Below the pieces are notes generated by a model that worked only from the letters and a program-made list of their open reading frames with translations, did no database searches and was not told where the DNA came from. The translations under genes and the position numbers were made by a program. Below, one piece after another: positions 50,444 to 59,769 of a stretch of 64,000 nt of DNA. How positions within the stretch are numbered: the first letter of the stretch is position 1; the number at the start of each line of letters is the position of its first letter. This DNA comes from Arthrobacter sp. N199823 (GTDB taxonomy: Bacteria; Actinomycetota; Actinomycetes; Actinomycetales; Micrococcaceae). The DNA lies in contig NZ_PJIN01000013.1 of the NCBI RefSeq assembly GCF_002929705.1, positions 1 through 64,000 of the forward strand. The letters are read 5' to 3'.

Positions 50444-51511
50444 ATGCAGAACGTTAAGACCGGGCCCGTCGTGATCGTGGCAGCAATTTTTGCTCCGATC
50501 TTCCTGGTTCTTTCCATTATTCTGTTTGGCGGCGGAGACAAAGCCGCCGCCAACGTCTGCACTCCCACAGGCGGCAGCATCAGTGTGGACGAAAGCAAGC
50601 TCCCCAAAGTTCCCATAGCCGGCTACGAGGGTGAGCAACTGAAAAATGCGGCCCTGGTGATCAATGCCGGAAAGGCCCTCAAACTATCGGCCCGAGGACA
50701 GACCATCGGCGTCATGACCGCCATGGGTGAATCCGGGTTGAAAGTCCTCAACTATGGCGACGGTCCCGGCCCGGACTCCCGAGGCCTGTTCCAACAGCGC
50801 GACAACGGCGCATGGGGCAGCTACACGGACCGCATGGACCCAACTATCTCGGCCACGAACTTTTTCAAGGCCCTGCAGAAGGTGGATGGTTGGGAAAAGC
50901 TCGAGCCCACCAAAGCAGCCAACCGGGTCCAGCGCAACGAGGACCCCTACCACTACCAGAGCTACTGGCCAGCAGCCGTAGCAGTGGCAGCCGCCCTAGG
51001 CGATGTTCCGGCCACGGATGGTAGCTGGGAAAGCTCCTGTGGCATTCCCGGCGAATCCGGCAAGGGCGACGACCTGCCCTGGCCCAATTCGCCCATCTAT
51101 CAGCCCAGCCCCCTTGGGATGTACAACCGCGAATGCGTTGACTTCGCGCTCTGGCGCGTCAACCAGCAACTGGGCAGCACCAGCGCCCCGTACAAGGTCG
51201 TCAACGGCACGTTCCGACCCGACGGTGTGCTGCTCGGCTCGGCCGTCACCTGGAAAGACGGCTGGGACGTGAAGGGCTGGCCCACCGGTAAGACCCCCCG
51301 CGTCGGGGCCGTCGTCTGGTACGCCCCGGGAGCCGGCGGCGCAGACGCCACCTTCGGCCACGTGGCCGTCGTGAAAGCCGTTAACGGAGACGGAAGCTAT
51401 GTGGAAGAGGGCTACAACGGAAACCCTGCCCCCAACGACCATACCTATTACACGCGCACGGTCCAGAACAGCGTCCCAAGCGCTTTCCTGTACATGCCTG
51501 GCAGCAAGTAA
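50444..51511 (+). CDS. VirB1-like lytic transglycosylase with CHAP amidase domain
   Basis: 355 residues. N-terminal membrane anchor (VVIVAAIFAPIFLVLSIILF), an SLT-like domain with MGESGLKVLNYGDG (E96) and GLFQQRD, and a C-terminal CHAP domain with C231 in NRECVDFALWRVN and H306 in FGHVAVVKAV. It would open peptidoglycan for the transfer apparatus outside the membrane. Anchored rather than secreted. AAGGGGGG precedes the ATG. Second gene of the rightward operon. Confidence 0.88.
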   Translation: MQNVKTGPVVIVAAIFAPIFLVLSIILFGGGDKAAANVCTPTGGSISVDESKLPKVPIAGYEGEQLKNAALVINAGKALKLSARGQTIGVMTAMGESGLKVLNYGDGPGPDSRGLFQQRDNGAWGSYTDRMDPTISATNFFKALQKVDGWEKLEPTKAANRVQRNEDPYHYQSYWPAAVAVAAALGDVPATDGSWESSCGIPGESGKGDDLPWPNSPIYQPSPLGMYNRECVDFALWRVNQQLGSTSAPYKVVNGTFRPDGVLLGSAVTWKDGWDVKGWPTGKTPRVGAVVWYAPGAGGADATFGHVAVVKAVNGDGSYVEEGYNGNPAPNDHTYYTRTVQNSVPSAFLYMPGSK

Positions 51512-51522
51512 GCGGAGGAACT

Positions 51523-52041
51523 ATGAAACGACCCCTGACAGTCCTGTCGGCAGCCGTACTGCTATGCACAGCGTGCGCGCCGGCATCCAACAACACCCCG
51601 GCGGAACAACTAACCACCAGCACCGTGACGGCCCCGGCCTCGCTTAGTGCAGGCGGCAAGGAGCAAGCCCCCGGCGGCACCGCCCCGGCCACCTTGGGTA
51701 TCGCCTGGGATGAGGCCAGCAAGAAAGCCGCGCTGGACACAGCAACGCAGGCCATGACCCTCTACGCGCGCCCCACTGTTTCGGACAAGGTATGGATTCA
51801 GGAACTCGGCCAGCTCATGACCTCCCAGGCCGTGGCTGATTACCAGTACGTGGACCCGGCCAACATTCCCGTAAAGAAGATCATCGGGCCGGGACAGCTG
51901 AGAGTCGATGAGAACAATGGGTTCGGCTGCAACGTCGTCTTCACGACCGATGCCGGCAGCTACGACGTGCAGCTGCTGCGCGCCGCCGCCGACAAACCCT
52001 GGCAGGTCAACCGCTTCACACCCCCAAACGGCACTAAGTAA
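51523..52041 (+). CDS. Conjugation-associated lipoprotein
   Basis: 172 residues with lipoprotein signal MKRPLTVLSAAVLLCTAC (lipobox LCTAC). A Thr/Ser/Ala-rich linker leads to a domain with ATQAMTLYARPTVSDKVWIQ, ELGQLMTSQAVADYQYVDPA and FTTDAGSYDVQLLRAAADKP, which resembles the external domain of TcpC/VirB8-like proteins (a ring-forming fold). Follows the hydrolase gene by 11 bases. Probably part of the cell-wall portion of the transfer machine. Confidence 0.75.
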   Translation: MKRPLTVLSAAVLLCTACAPASNNTPAEQLTTSTVTAPASLSAGGKEQAPGGTAPATLGIAWDEASKKAALDTATQAMTLYARPTVSDKVWIQELGQLMTSQAVADYQYVDPANIPVKKIIGPGQLRVDENNGFGCNVVFTTDAGSYDVQLLRAAADKPWQVNRFTPPNGTK

Positions 52042-52051
52042 AGGAATGATG

Positions 52052-53485
52052 ATGGAAACCCAAGCACTTGACTTTCCCAAAATCGATGCCGTTCTGCGGG
52101 CCAATGGCACCGGAGAAGTCACAATCAACGGCACATCCCACCCGATCCAGGCAGAAGACGAGCCAGGCGTACTGCGCGAGGCCCTGCGCCTCATTACCGA
52201 CACGGCCGCCCAGCTCGGACGGCCCGTGAAAGTCTCCACCACCGACCCCGACGGGCAAGGCCGGATTATTGTCTCCCCCGAGGGAGCCGTGAGCGAAGCC
52301 GATCCCGTAAAGCCCGCCCCCCGACGACAAAAAGACCCCGTGGCGGCCCCGTTGATCACTTCCGTACCAGAAACCACAGCGGCCCCCGTGGAAGCCGTGT
52401 CGGCCCCGATACAGACCCCTATGCCGATTCAGGAGCTGGCAGCACCGGGTCCTCCCGTCACCTTTGCCTCCGCAGTAGACCAACCCCCAGCCGCCACGAC
52501 CGGTCCGGAGGCACCGGTCCCCGAACCAACACGCCGAAGCTTGAAAGACACCTCGTTCCTCGTCAGCGCACCTGTCCTGGAACCTGCCGCGCGCGGCTGG
52601 CGCGGCACCCTCACCAAGCTTGGTTTCCGCATGGAACCCTCACCCGAAGAACTGGCCGAACGTGAGGACATTCGCACCGTGAGCCAGCACTGGCCCGGCC
52701 CGCGCACCGTTGCCGTTGTCAACCGCAAGGGAGGGGCCAACAAGACACCCACCGTCGTAATGCTCTCGGCCATTCTTGCCCGCTACAGCGGCGCCGCCAC
52801 CGTCGCCTGGGACAACAACGAGTCTCAAGGCACGCTCGGCTGGCGCACAGAGCAAGGTGGGCACAGCAACAGCGTCCTTGACCTCATCGACTCATCCCAA
52901 ACGCTACTCTCCCCCAGCACCAACGCCGCCGAAATCGCCCGCTTCGTCCACCACCAGACCTCAGATAAGTTCGACGTCCTGCGCTCGGACGAAAACGAAG
53001 AAGGCGACCACGAAGTAACTGCCGAGGAAGTGGACATTGCCCACCAAGTACTCACCCGCTACTACCGACTCATAGTTATGGATTCCGGCAACACAGCCAG
53101 GGCCGCTAACTGGCGGCAGATGATCCACCACACCAACCAGCTTGTGGTGCCCGTAACCGCCATTGAAGACCGCGCCGAGGCCGCCCGCCTGACGCTGCAG
53201 ACCCTTGAATCCCGTGGTGGCCATGACGCCGAGCTGGCGCGCAACGCCGTCGTGATTGTCTCCGAATCGACCGACGCCAAACGCAGCATGAGCGGCGACG
53301 CCCTCAAACGCGCCAAGGCAGAAGCGCAGCGCATTGCTGACGGGTTCTTCCCCTACGTCCGCACCGTCGTACGAATCCCCTACGACCCGGCCTTGGTCAA
53401 CGGGCCCATCCGCTATGAAGCCTTACAACCAACGACACAACGGGCTTGGTTGGCCGCGGCTGCCGCTGTTGCTGAAGGTTTCTAA
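52052..53485 (+). CDS. ParA/MinD-like ATPase of the transfer operon
   Basis: 477 residues. An N-terminal domain (FPKIDAVLRANGTGEVTING) and a Pro/Ala-rich linker precede a deviant Walker ATPase: NRKGGANKTPTV puts Lys226 and Lys231 at the right places but has Asn230 and Pro233 where KGGVGKT(T/S) has Gly and Thr. YRLIVMDSGNTARAANWRQM is the Walker B equivalent. This variant recurs in ATPases of actinobacterial conjugation regions. Three ATGs stand in a row; the third (52052) is best spaced from AAAGGA. A role in positioning or in DNA transfer is inferred; it is not the partition ParA. Confidence 0.8.
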   Translation: METQALDFPKIDAVLRANGTGEVTINGTSHPIQAEDEPGVLREALRLITDTAAQLGRPVKVSTTDPDGQGRIIVSPEGAVSEADPVKPAPRRQKDPVAAPLITSVPETTAAPVEAVSAPIQTPMPIQELAAPGPPVTFASAVDQPPAATTGPEAPVPEPTRRSLKDTSFLVSAPVLEPAARGWRGTLTKLGFRMEPSPEELAEREDIRTVSQHWPGPRTVAVVNRKGGANKTPTVVMLSAILARYSGAATVAWDNNESQGTLGWRTEQGGHSNSVLDLIDSSQTLLSPSTNAAEIARFVHHQTSDKFDVLRSDENEEGDHEVTAEEVDIAHQVLTRYYRLIVMDSGNTARAANWRQMIHHTNQLVVPVTAIEDRAEAARLTLQTLESRGGHDAELARNAVVIVSESTDAKRSMSGDALKRAKAEAQRIADGFFPYVRTVVRIPYDPALVNGPIRYEALQPTTQRAWLAAAAAVAEGF

Positions 53486-53541
53486 ACGACACGCCGAAGC
53501 CAGCGCTAGCGCTGGCGCTTGATGAGGTTTATGTTTGATCT

Positions 53542-53757
53542 ATGGCTGACTACATACCCCCCAAGCTCAAAGGGAACAAAGTACCCTTGAACAATTTGGT
53601 GCAGCCTGCCCAACATGAACGGGCATGGTATGCAGCCCACAGGGCAGGACTCTCCCTCGCCGACTATGTCGGCGCCCTCATTGATCGTGATGCAGGACTG
53701 CCCAACAAAATTGACGATGCAAAGCAGGGGGCCTTGCCTATCGCGAAAGCTTCTTAA
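53542..53757 (+). CDS. 71-residue hypothetical protein
   Basis: Starts MADYIPPKLKGNKVPLNNLV; central HERAWYAAHRAGLSLADYVG then ALIDRDAG resembles the helix-loop-helix of a ribbon-helix-helix domain, suggesting DNA binding. No strong ribosome binding site. It lies 57 bases after the ATPase gene and right before a terminator, so it ends the rightward operon. Confidence 0.6.
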   Translation: MADYIPPKLKGNKVPLNNLVQPAQHERAWYAAHRAGLSLADYVGALIDRDAGLPNKIDDAKQGALPIAKAS

Positions 53758-53763
53758 AAGGCA

Positions 53764-53788
53764 AAAGGCCCGCAAACTGCGGGCCTTT
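53764..53788 (+). terminator. Intrinsic terminator
   Basis: AAAGGCCCGC, five-base loop, GCGGGCCTTT: a 10-bp GC-rich stem ending in T's, directly after the small gene at 53542-53757. Confidence 0.8.
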
Positions 53789-53837
53789 CCTGACACTCAA
53801 TCGGTAGCTAAAAACCTCTATCCGCCAAGATTCACGG

Positions 53838-55781
53838 TTGCTAGCTACTTCGACAACAGCGGCTTTGTCATGCCCGCTCTTGCTTAGGAATGGTTCCATC
53901 ATACACGCACACGATTTTTTAGGTAAAGGTGCCCCCTCCGACACATCAATCGTGTCGGGCACCTCCGTCCATGCCCAGGCGTGGGCTGCTCTCGCGCCGC
54001 TGATCGCTGGCGTTCCCGTCATGCGGTTTGCCACACGCGAGGGAAAGTATCCCCGCCCGCGTGCCAGTCCTCCTCGCATTTCCAAAACCTTGCCCAATCG
54101 GGCCGTTGCTGTCATGGTCCATGGTGTAGATGGTTCCGTGCAGACCTTGTGCTTGGACCTTGACACCTCCAAGGCACTGCAGCTCGTGGTGGATTCCGAC
54201 GCGACCGCCATTGGCGCCCTTCTAGACTCTTGTGGCCTTGCCTATGTTGCCGACCACTCCCCCAGCGGCGGCCGACACATTTACATTCCGGTGCAGGATC
54301 GCCTGGCAGCCGAGGACGCTCGTGAGCTCGTGGAAGCCCTCGCTACCCGCTTCCCCAGCCTTGACCCAGGCCCCCACCAAAACATCACGGACGGATGTAT
54401 CCGCCCCCCAGGTTCGTGGCATAAATCCATGACCGGCCACCAAGTCCTGGACACGCCCCTTGCCCAGGCATACGACGTGCTGCGCCGCCGCAACCCTGCA
54501 CCTGCCATTGCAGCCCTGCGACAGGCCTTGGCGGCTTCCATCCACCAGGTGCGTGCCCGCAAAACCGCACGTGTGAAACCTGCTAAGACCGTGGCCACCG
54601 GTTCCACAGCCCCATCCGCGTCCTCGACGGAGAGCGTCTTGTTGCGCGGCTCGGTGCTGCGCCAGGTCGCCCGTACGGGGATCTACGACACAGCCAAGTA
54701 CAAGAGCCCCTCTGAGGCTCGCATGGCCGTGCTGAATCACCTCTGTGCCTGGCAAGTGAGCCTGCCCGAGATTCAGGCACGGATCAGTAGCGATTTCGCC
54801 GGGCTCGGGGCCCTGTACGGGACGCGGACCCGCCAAGAAGCGCTGCTGGCTAAGGAATGGCAGAACGCGTCCACCTGGGTTGCCCAGAAAAACGACGCCC
54901 CCCAAGCAGGGAAGAGCTATAGCAACAAATACGACACAGAGCCCTCTTTAACCCACAGCGGGGGGGCTGGCACCCTTCGTTCGCCTATTTCGGTTCAGGC
55001 CGAGATTAATGATCTTGAAAATGTTCTGTACTCTTTTCTTGACCAACGGCTGGCCCGCACTGGCCGGGAAGGCATCATGCTGCGGTTCCTGTTCCGTGCG
55101 GTCCTGGGCTTTGCCCGGGCCAAGGGCACCCTGGTGGTTGATGTGGGATGCCGGTCTTTTGCCCGGGAGATGGGCACACACCACGCCACCATTGCTCGCC
55201 TGCTCCCCCGGCTGGTCAAACACTCTGGTGGGATGCTGTCCAAGATCGAAGATGCCCGCGGGAAACGAGCCGACAGCTACCTGTTGGGCCTGCCGGAACA
55301 ATTTGAGGACGTTGCAAAAGCCACAGCCTGGCGAAAAGGGAAGATTCACGGCATCCGCACCGTCTTCAGAGCCCTTGGGGCACCATCAGCCCTGGTCTAC
55401 GAGGCCGTCGAACGGGCGCGCCACTGCCCCACGACTGCTGAGATCGTGCGTGCTACCGGGTTGAGCCGGCCCACGGTCGCCAAAGAGCTCACCGTCTTGG
55501 CAGAACTGTCCATGGTAGAACGCCGCCATGGCCTCTGGCAGATCATTCACACCACCAACTTGGGAAAAATCGCCGAATGGTTGGGTGTCCAGGAAGACTA
55601 CGAGCGGCAAAGCGCCCTCATCAGGGAACAACGCCGGCAGTGGCATGCTCACCTCGAACGCTTCACCGAACCAGTGATTCGTGAGGAAGACCTCTATGAC
55701 CAAGAACGAAACGAATGGGACCCATGGATCCCCTATAACAATGACCAATCCGCCTTGCAACGCTTCCTGCAGGCAGCTTAA
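53838..55781 (+). CDS. rep: Putative replication initiator with AEP-primase-like domain
   Basis: Up to 647 residues. The N-terminal 200 carry primase-polymerase signatures: LCLDLDTSKA (metal-binding Asp pair), SPSGGRHIYIPV (GGxHxY-type motif) and PHQNITDGCIRPPGSWHK. The C-terminal half has helix-turn-helix units (FAREMGTHHATIARLLPRLV; TTAEIVRATGLSRPTVAKEL), typical of initiators. This is the best Rep candidate; it would bind an origin nearby and prime replication. The start is unclear: TTG at 53838 gives the longest product, GTG at 53952 is another option. Ends with FLQAA after a Trp/Tyr-rich tail. Confidence 0.75.
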   Translation: MLATSTTAALSCPLLLRNGSIIHAHDFLGKGAPSDTSIVSGTSVHAQAWAALAPLIAGVPVMRFATREGKYPRPRASPPRISKTLPNRAVAVMVHGVDGSVQTLCLDLDTSKALQLVVDSDATAIGALLDSCGLAYVADHSPSGGRHIYIPVQDRLAAEDARELVEALATRFPSLDPGPHQNITDGCIRPPGSWHKSMTGHQVLDTPLAQAYDVLRRRNPAPAIAALRQALAASIHQVRARKTARVKPAKTVATGSTAPSASSTESVLLRGSVLRQVARTGIYDTAKYKSPSEARMAVLNHLCAWQVSLPEIQARISSDFAGLGALYGTRTRQEALLAKEWQNASTWVAQKNDAPQAGKSYSNKYDTEPSLTHSGGAGTLRSPISVQAEINDLENVLYSFLDQRLARTGREGIMLRFLFRAVLGFARAKGTLVVDVGCRSFAREMGTHHATIARLLPRLVKHSGGMLSKIEDARGKRADSYLLGLPEQFEDVAKATAWRKGKIHGIRTVFRALGAPSALVYEAVERARHCPTTAEIVRATGLSRPTVAKELTVLAELSMVERRHGLWQIIHTTNLGKIAEWLGVQEDYERQSALIREQRRQWHAHLERFTEPVIREEDLYDQERNEWDPWIPYNNDQSALQRFLQAA

Positions 55782-55873
55782 CCCGCTGTAGCCTTCGTGC
55801 ATATCTGGCGCAACAAGGGGGTAGAACAGGATAGACCTGAAAAGGGCAGTGCCTAATCGTCGGTGGGTAGGGT

Positions 55874-56194
55874 ATGAGGATGAGTCTTCCAACGGATGTT
55901 CCCAGCCCTGATCTAAGCATTGAGCAGATCGAGTTGCTGATCTCGACTTTTGAAGCCGAGATCAGCGCCGCTAAGGAACTTCTTCACTTCATGATCACGT
56001 ACGCGAACGCTGGCGGAAGAGATTTCGAGAGTTACGAACGAATCTTGGACCATCTGGCCCGCTCTGGAATGAAAATAACCATGGCAGGCCGTGGTGTGAT
56101 CGATCCAGCCTTGCCGGGCAAGGCCACCGATATCATCTCAACTCTCCCCACGGAAGCGGGGTCTGAGGAGGATCGGTACGGAAATTCACGCTAA
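55874..56194 (+). pseudogene. Small gene cut by a Tn3 end
   Basis: About 95 native residues (SIEQIELLISTFEAEISAAK ELLH..., then AGRGVIDPALPGKATDIIST) run straight into the 38-bp Tn3 repeat, which contributes the last codons (GSEEDRYGNSR) and the stop. The original 3' end is therefore missing. GGTAGGG precedes the ATGs at 55874 and 55880. Original function unknown; helical protein. Confidence 0.65.
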
Positions 56195-56195
56195 G
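56158..56195. repeat. 38-bp Tn3-family terminal inverted repeat
   Basis: GGGGTCTGAGGAGGATCGG through ACGCTAAG, two differences from 9671-9708 and the same orientation. The transposase start lies 28 bases to the right, so the transposon body extends rightwards. No complementary end (CTTAGCGTG...) is found before base 64000. Confidence 0.88.
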
Positions 56196-56222
56196 GAGTG
56201 CGCTGCCTGTTGAATGGGTGAC

Positions 56223-59200
56223 ATGGCAGTCGATTTCCTAAGTGATGAGCAGGCCGCGGGGTTCGGCAGATTCCCCAATGAAATCTCGGCGGAGGATCTT
56301 GAGCGGTTCTGTTGGTTGGACGACGCTGATCTGTCGGTAGTCGATCGCCACCGGGGACTGCACAACCGTTTGGGATTTGCGGTCCAGCTGATCTCGGTGC
56401 GGGTGGTGGGCCGGTTTCTGACGGATCCGCGGGATGTCCCGTGGCCAGTGGTGGAGTCCCTGGCCGGTCAGCTGGGTATTGCTGATGCTTCCGTTCTCAA
56501 GCTTTACGCGCAGCGGGGTCAGACCAGTTACGAGCACGCTGCCGAGATTTCCACCGTGTATGGGTACGTGGAATTCGCTGATCGAGACAAACACGAGGAA
56601 CTGAGACTGTTTCTGGCGGCCCGGGCGTGGACGTCGCCCGAGGGACCTGTGCGCTTGTTTGAACGGGCGACGCTCTGGTTGCGTGAGTGCAAGGTCCTCC
56701 TCCCTGGTGTCTCGACGTTGACACGTCTGGTTTCAGAGGTCCGCGCCGGAGCAAATGAAAGACTCTATTCCATGCTGGTGGACGCGGCCGGCCCGGCCTT
56801 GATCCAGGGTCTTGAAGACTTGCTTCGCGTCGAAGAGGGTTCCAGGCTGACTGCTTGGGAAAGGCTGAGGACAGGGCCCTCGAGGGTCTCGGTGCCGGAG
56901 TTGCTGCGGCAGTTAGACCGGCTGGCGCGGTTGCGGGACCTGGGTGCTGGCACTATCGATGTGGAGACTGTGCCCGAGGGCCGGATGAATGCCCTGGCCC
57001 GCTACGGGTTGGCGGGTAAGGCCTCAGCGCTCCAGGGATTGTCCGGGCAGCGCCGGGGTGCGACGCTGCTCTGTGCCGTGCGCGCATTGACATCGGAGGT
57101 TGCTGATGATTTATGCGATGCCCTGGACGCCATCGTCACTGAACGTGTTGTCCGCAAGGCAGCCAGGGAATCTGCTGCCGCCCGGTTGAAGTCTCTGCCG
57201 CGTTTGTCGAGGGCCTCACTGCAGTTGGCAAAGGCTGCGAAGACGCTGGTGGAGGTCTTGGGCAATTCGGAATATTCAAGCGCAGAGGCCGCCTCGGTGC
57301 TGGCTGAGCAGGTGTCTCTACCCGAGTTACGCACCGCGGTAGACGTGGTGAATGAATTGGTGAATCCTGACGGTACAGAGGGCGACACGGCGGCCGAGAT
57401 GATGCGCCGTTTCGCCACCGTCCGGTCTTTCCTACCGGCGCTTGCATCGGCTGCACCCTTTGGAGCCACCGTGGGCGGGACGCCAACCTTGGCGGCTCTG
57501 ACAGCGTTACCGGAGGTTTTGGACGGCCGCAAAAAGGATCTTGGCGAGGTTGATCTGTCCGTACTGTCTGTGGCGTGGCAGCGCCTCGCTACGCCCGGGG
57601 AAGAAATCGATCGCAAGCCCTACACGGTCGCTGTGATGGACGCCGTCCATAAGGCGCTGCGGCGCAGGGACATTTTTGTTGTTGGTGGGCGTCGCTGGGG
57701 AGACCCGCGGGCGCGATTGCTGACCGGCCCGGCGTGGCAGGCAACCAAGAACGAGACCTTGAGAGCACTCCAACTGCCTGAAGAACCCGCAGCTCACCTT
57801 CAGCGTGTCAGCCACCGCCTGGATGTCCGGTATCGTGTGGCAGCCGAGCAACTGGCCGATAATCCTGCGGTACGCATTGACGATGCCGGCAAGGTCCACC
57901 TCTCACCCCTGGAGGCCAAGACGATACCGGAGTCCTTGAAGCAGCTGCGGGGTCTGGTGTCGGGGATGCTGCCGCGGGTAGATCTGCCCGATGTGCTACT
58001 GGAAGTGCATTTCTGGACCGGGTTCCTCTCGGAATTCAGCCACGTCTCGGAGGCCTCCGCACGGATGGATCAGCTCGATGTTTCCGTCGCAGCCATCCTG
58101 GTGGCCGAGGCGTGCAACGTCGGACTCACCCCGGTGGTCAAGGACGGCCATCCCGCACTGACTCGTGGACGACTGACACACGTTGATCAAAACTACGTGC
58201 GTGCCGATACGCTGCGCGCGGCCAACTCCCGGCTCGTTCAGGCCCAGTCCGCTCTCGGGCTCGCGCAGCGCTGGGGTACTGGTTTGCTGGCGTCAGTTGA
58301 TGGAATGCGGTTCGTGGTGCCGGTGGCTACCGTCAATGCCGGCGCGAATCCGCGTTACTTCGGCCAGGGCCGCGGCCTGACCTGGTTGAACTATCTCAAC
58401 GACCAAGTGTCCGGTCTGGGTGCCGTAGTTGTCCCCGGAACGGTCCGTGATTCCCTGCACATTTTGGATGGATTGCTCGAACTTGACGGCGGACAACGTC
58501 CTGAGATGGTCGCAACCGACACGGCCTCCTATTCGGATCAGATTTTCGGGCTTTTCACCCTGCTCGGCTATCGGTTCTCACCCCGCCTGGCAGGGTTGCC
58601 GGATCAACGGTTCTGGCGCATTGACACCACAGCGGACTACGGGAAGCTGAACGCGGTAGCAGGCCGCAACCGAATCAACATGGACCTCATCACGGCCAAC
58701 TGGCCGGACATGCTCCGCCTTGTCGGCTCATTGACTGCTGGGACCGTGCGTGCCTCGGAAATCCTGAGAGTCACCCAGGGCGGTGGGACAGCAACCCTGC
58801 TTGGAAAAGCGTTGGCGGAATACGGCAGAATAGCCAAAACCGAGCACCTGCTGGACTTCATCGATGTTGACGAGGGCTACCGACGCCAAATTCATACGCA
58901 GTTGACACTGCAAGAATCCCGCCACGCCCTCGCCAGACTCATCTTCCACGGCAAGAGGGGCCAGATACGCCAGTCCTACCGGGAAGGCCAGGAAGACCAA
59001 CTCGGGGCCCTTGGCCTAGTCCTGAACGCCGTCATCCTGTGGAACACACGCTACCTGGACGCGGCGCTCACCGAGCTCCGCGACCAAGGCATCCCCGTTG
59101 CCGACGAAGACGTACAACGCCTGTCCCCTCTGGTTTCAGAACACATCAACATGTTAGGCAGATACACCTTCACCGCCACACCTGCAGAAACGCAGCTACG

Positions 59201-59237
59201 ACCCTTCCGGAATCCCAATGAGGACCAGGAGATCTGA
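56223..59237 (+). CDS. tnpA: Tn3-family transposase TnpA (second, distinct)
   Basis: About 1004 residues, full length. Start AVDFLSDEQAAGFGRFPNEI; catalytic contexts SVDGMRFVVPV, ATDTASYSDQIFG and YREGQEDQLGALG carry the DDE triad. It belongs to the 38-bp ends at 56158 and 9671. ATG 56223 is preferred by comparison with the other transposase; ATG 56214 is in frame. Unusually the 5' end of the gene, not the 3' end, is next to the terminal repeat, so promoter and repeat overlap. Cargo genes and a resolvase follow. Confidence 0.92.
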   Translation: MAVDFLSDEQAAGFGRFPNEISAEDLERFCWLDDADLSVVDRHRGLHNRLGFAVQLISVRVVGRFLTDPRDVPWPVVESLAGQLGIADASVLKLYAQRGQTSYEHAAEISTVYGYVEFADRDKHEELRLFLAARAWTSPEGPVRLFERATLWLRECKVLLPGVSTLTRLVSEVRAGANERLYSMLVDAAGPALIQGLEDLLRVEEGSRLTAWERLRTGPSRVSVPELLRQLDRLARLRDLGAGTIDVETVPEGRMNALARYGLAGKASALQGLSGQRRGATLLCAVRALTSEVADDLCDALDAIVTERVVRKAARESAAARLKSLPRLSRASLQLAKAAKTLVEVLGNSEYSSAEAASVLAEQVSLPELRTAVDVVNELVNPDGTEGDTAAEMMRRFATVRSFLPALASAAPFGATVGGTPTLAALTALPEVLDGRKKDLGEVDLSVLSVAWQRLATPGEEIDRKPYTVAVMDAVHKALRRRDIFVVGGRRWGDPRARLLTGPAWQATKNETLRALQLPEEPAAHLQRVSHRLDVRYRVAAEQLADNPAVRIDDAGKVHLSPLEAKTIPESLKQLRGLVSGMLPRVDLPDVLLEVHFWTGFLSEFSHVSEASARMDQLDVSVAAILVAEACNVGLTPVVKDGHPALTRGRLTHVDQNYVRADTLRAANSRLVQAQSALGLAQRWGTGLLASVDGMRFVVPVATVNAGANPRYFGQGRGLTWLNYLNDQVSGLGAVVVPGTVRDSLHILDGLLELDGGQRPEMVATDTASYSDQIFGLFTLLGYRFSPRLAGLPDQRFWRIDTTADYGKLNAVAGRNRINMDLITANWPDMLRLVGSLTAGTVRASEILRVTQGGGTATLLGKALAEYGRIAKTEHLLDFIDVDEGYRRQIHTQLTLQESRHALARLIFHGKRGQIRQSYREGQEDQLGALGLVLNAVILWNTRYLDAALTELRDQGIPVADEDVQRLSPLVSEHINMLGRYTFTATPAETQLRPFRNPNEDQEI

Positions 59238-59277
59238 ACGTAACCCGTTCCTTAGGAGAACTCCCACCGAGCAGGAA

Positions 59278-59679
59278 TCAGACCAGGACCTGCTTGAAGA
59301 GCGCTGGGTACTCAGCATCAGCTAGATCCAGATATATTGCTTCGTCCAAACTGAACCATCCGATGGCGTCATGTTCATCTGGTGCGGCATTGACGATGTC
59401 CCCATCCCACTTTTCAACCAGCCATACTTCCTGAAAAAATTCAGCGTCTTGCCGCGTGAGTATCGCTTTCCCAGCAGGTGGAGTAATCTTCACACTCAAC
59501 TCTTCTCGAAGTTCACGAACAAGAGCTTGTCGACCGTTCTCGCCCGGTTCGAGGTGACCTCCCGGGAAATCCCAGACATTGGGATACCGTGCCTTCGACG
59601 GTGATCGATGGACGAGAAACACGCGGCCCGCGCGTACGAGCATTCCGCACGAAACGTAGTGCATCAAAGGTTCTTCCAT
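59278..59679 (-). CDS. Nudix hydrolase (MutT-like)
   Basis: 133 residues with a complete Nudix box from G41 to L61 (GHLEPGENGRQALVRELREE), the site that binds Mg2+ and cleaves nucleoside diphosphate-X bonds. LVHRSPSKARYPNVWDFPGG fits NUDIX enzymes of the MutT/8-oxo-dGTP type; the substrate is not determinable. Encoded between the Tn3 transposase and an acetyltransferase as transposon cargo; convergent with tnpA. M6 is an alternative start. Confidence 0.88.
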   Translation of the reverse strand: MEEPLMHYVSCGMLVRAGRVFLVHRSPSKARYPNVWDFPGGHLEPGENGRQALVRELREELSVKITPPAGKAILTRQDAEFFQEVWLVEKWDGDIVNAAPDEHDAIGWFSLDEAIYLDLADAEYPALFKQVLV

Positions 59680-59769
59680 GGGAGGAGTCTACTTACGATC
59701 CAACGCGGCAGGTCCCAGGAACATCGCCCGTAAGCGGAACGTCCTAAAGAGTGAGTACTTGAAGGTGCG

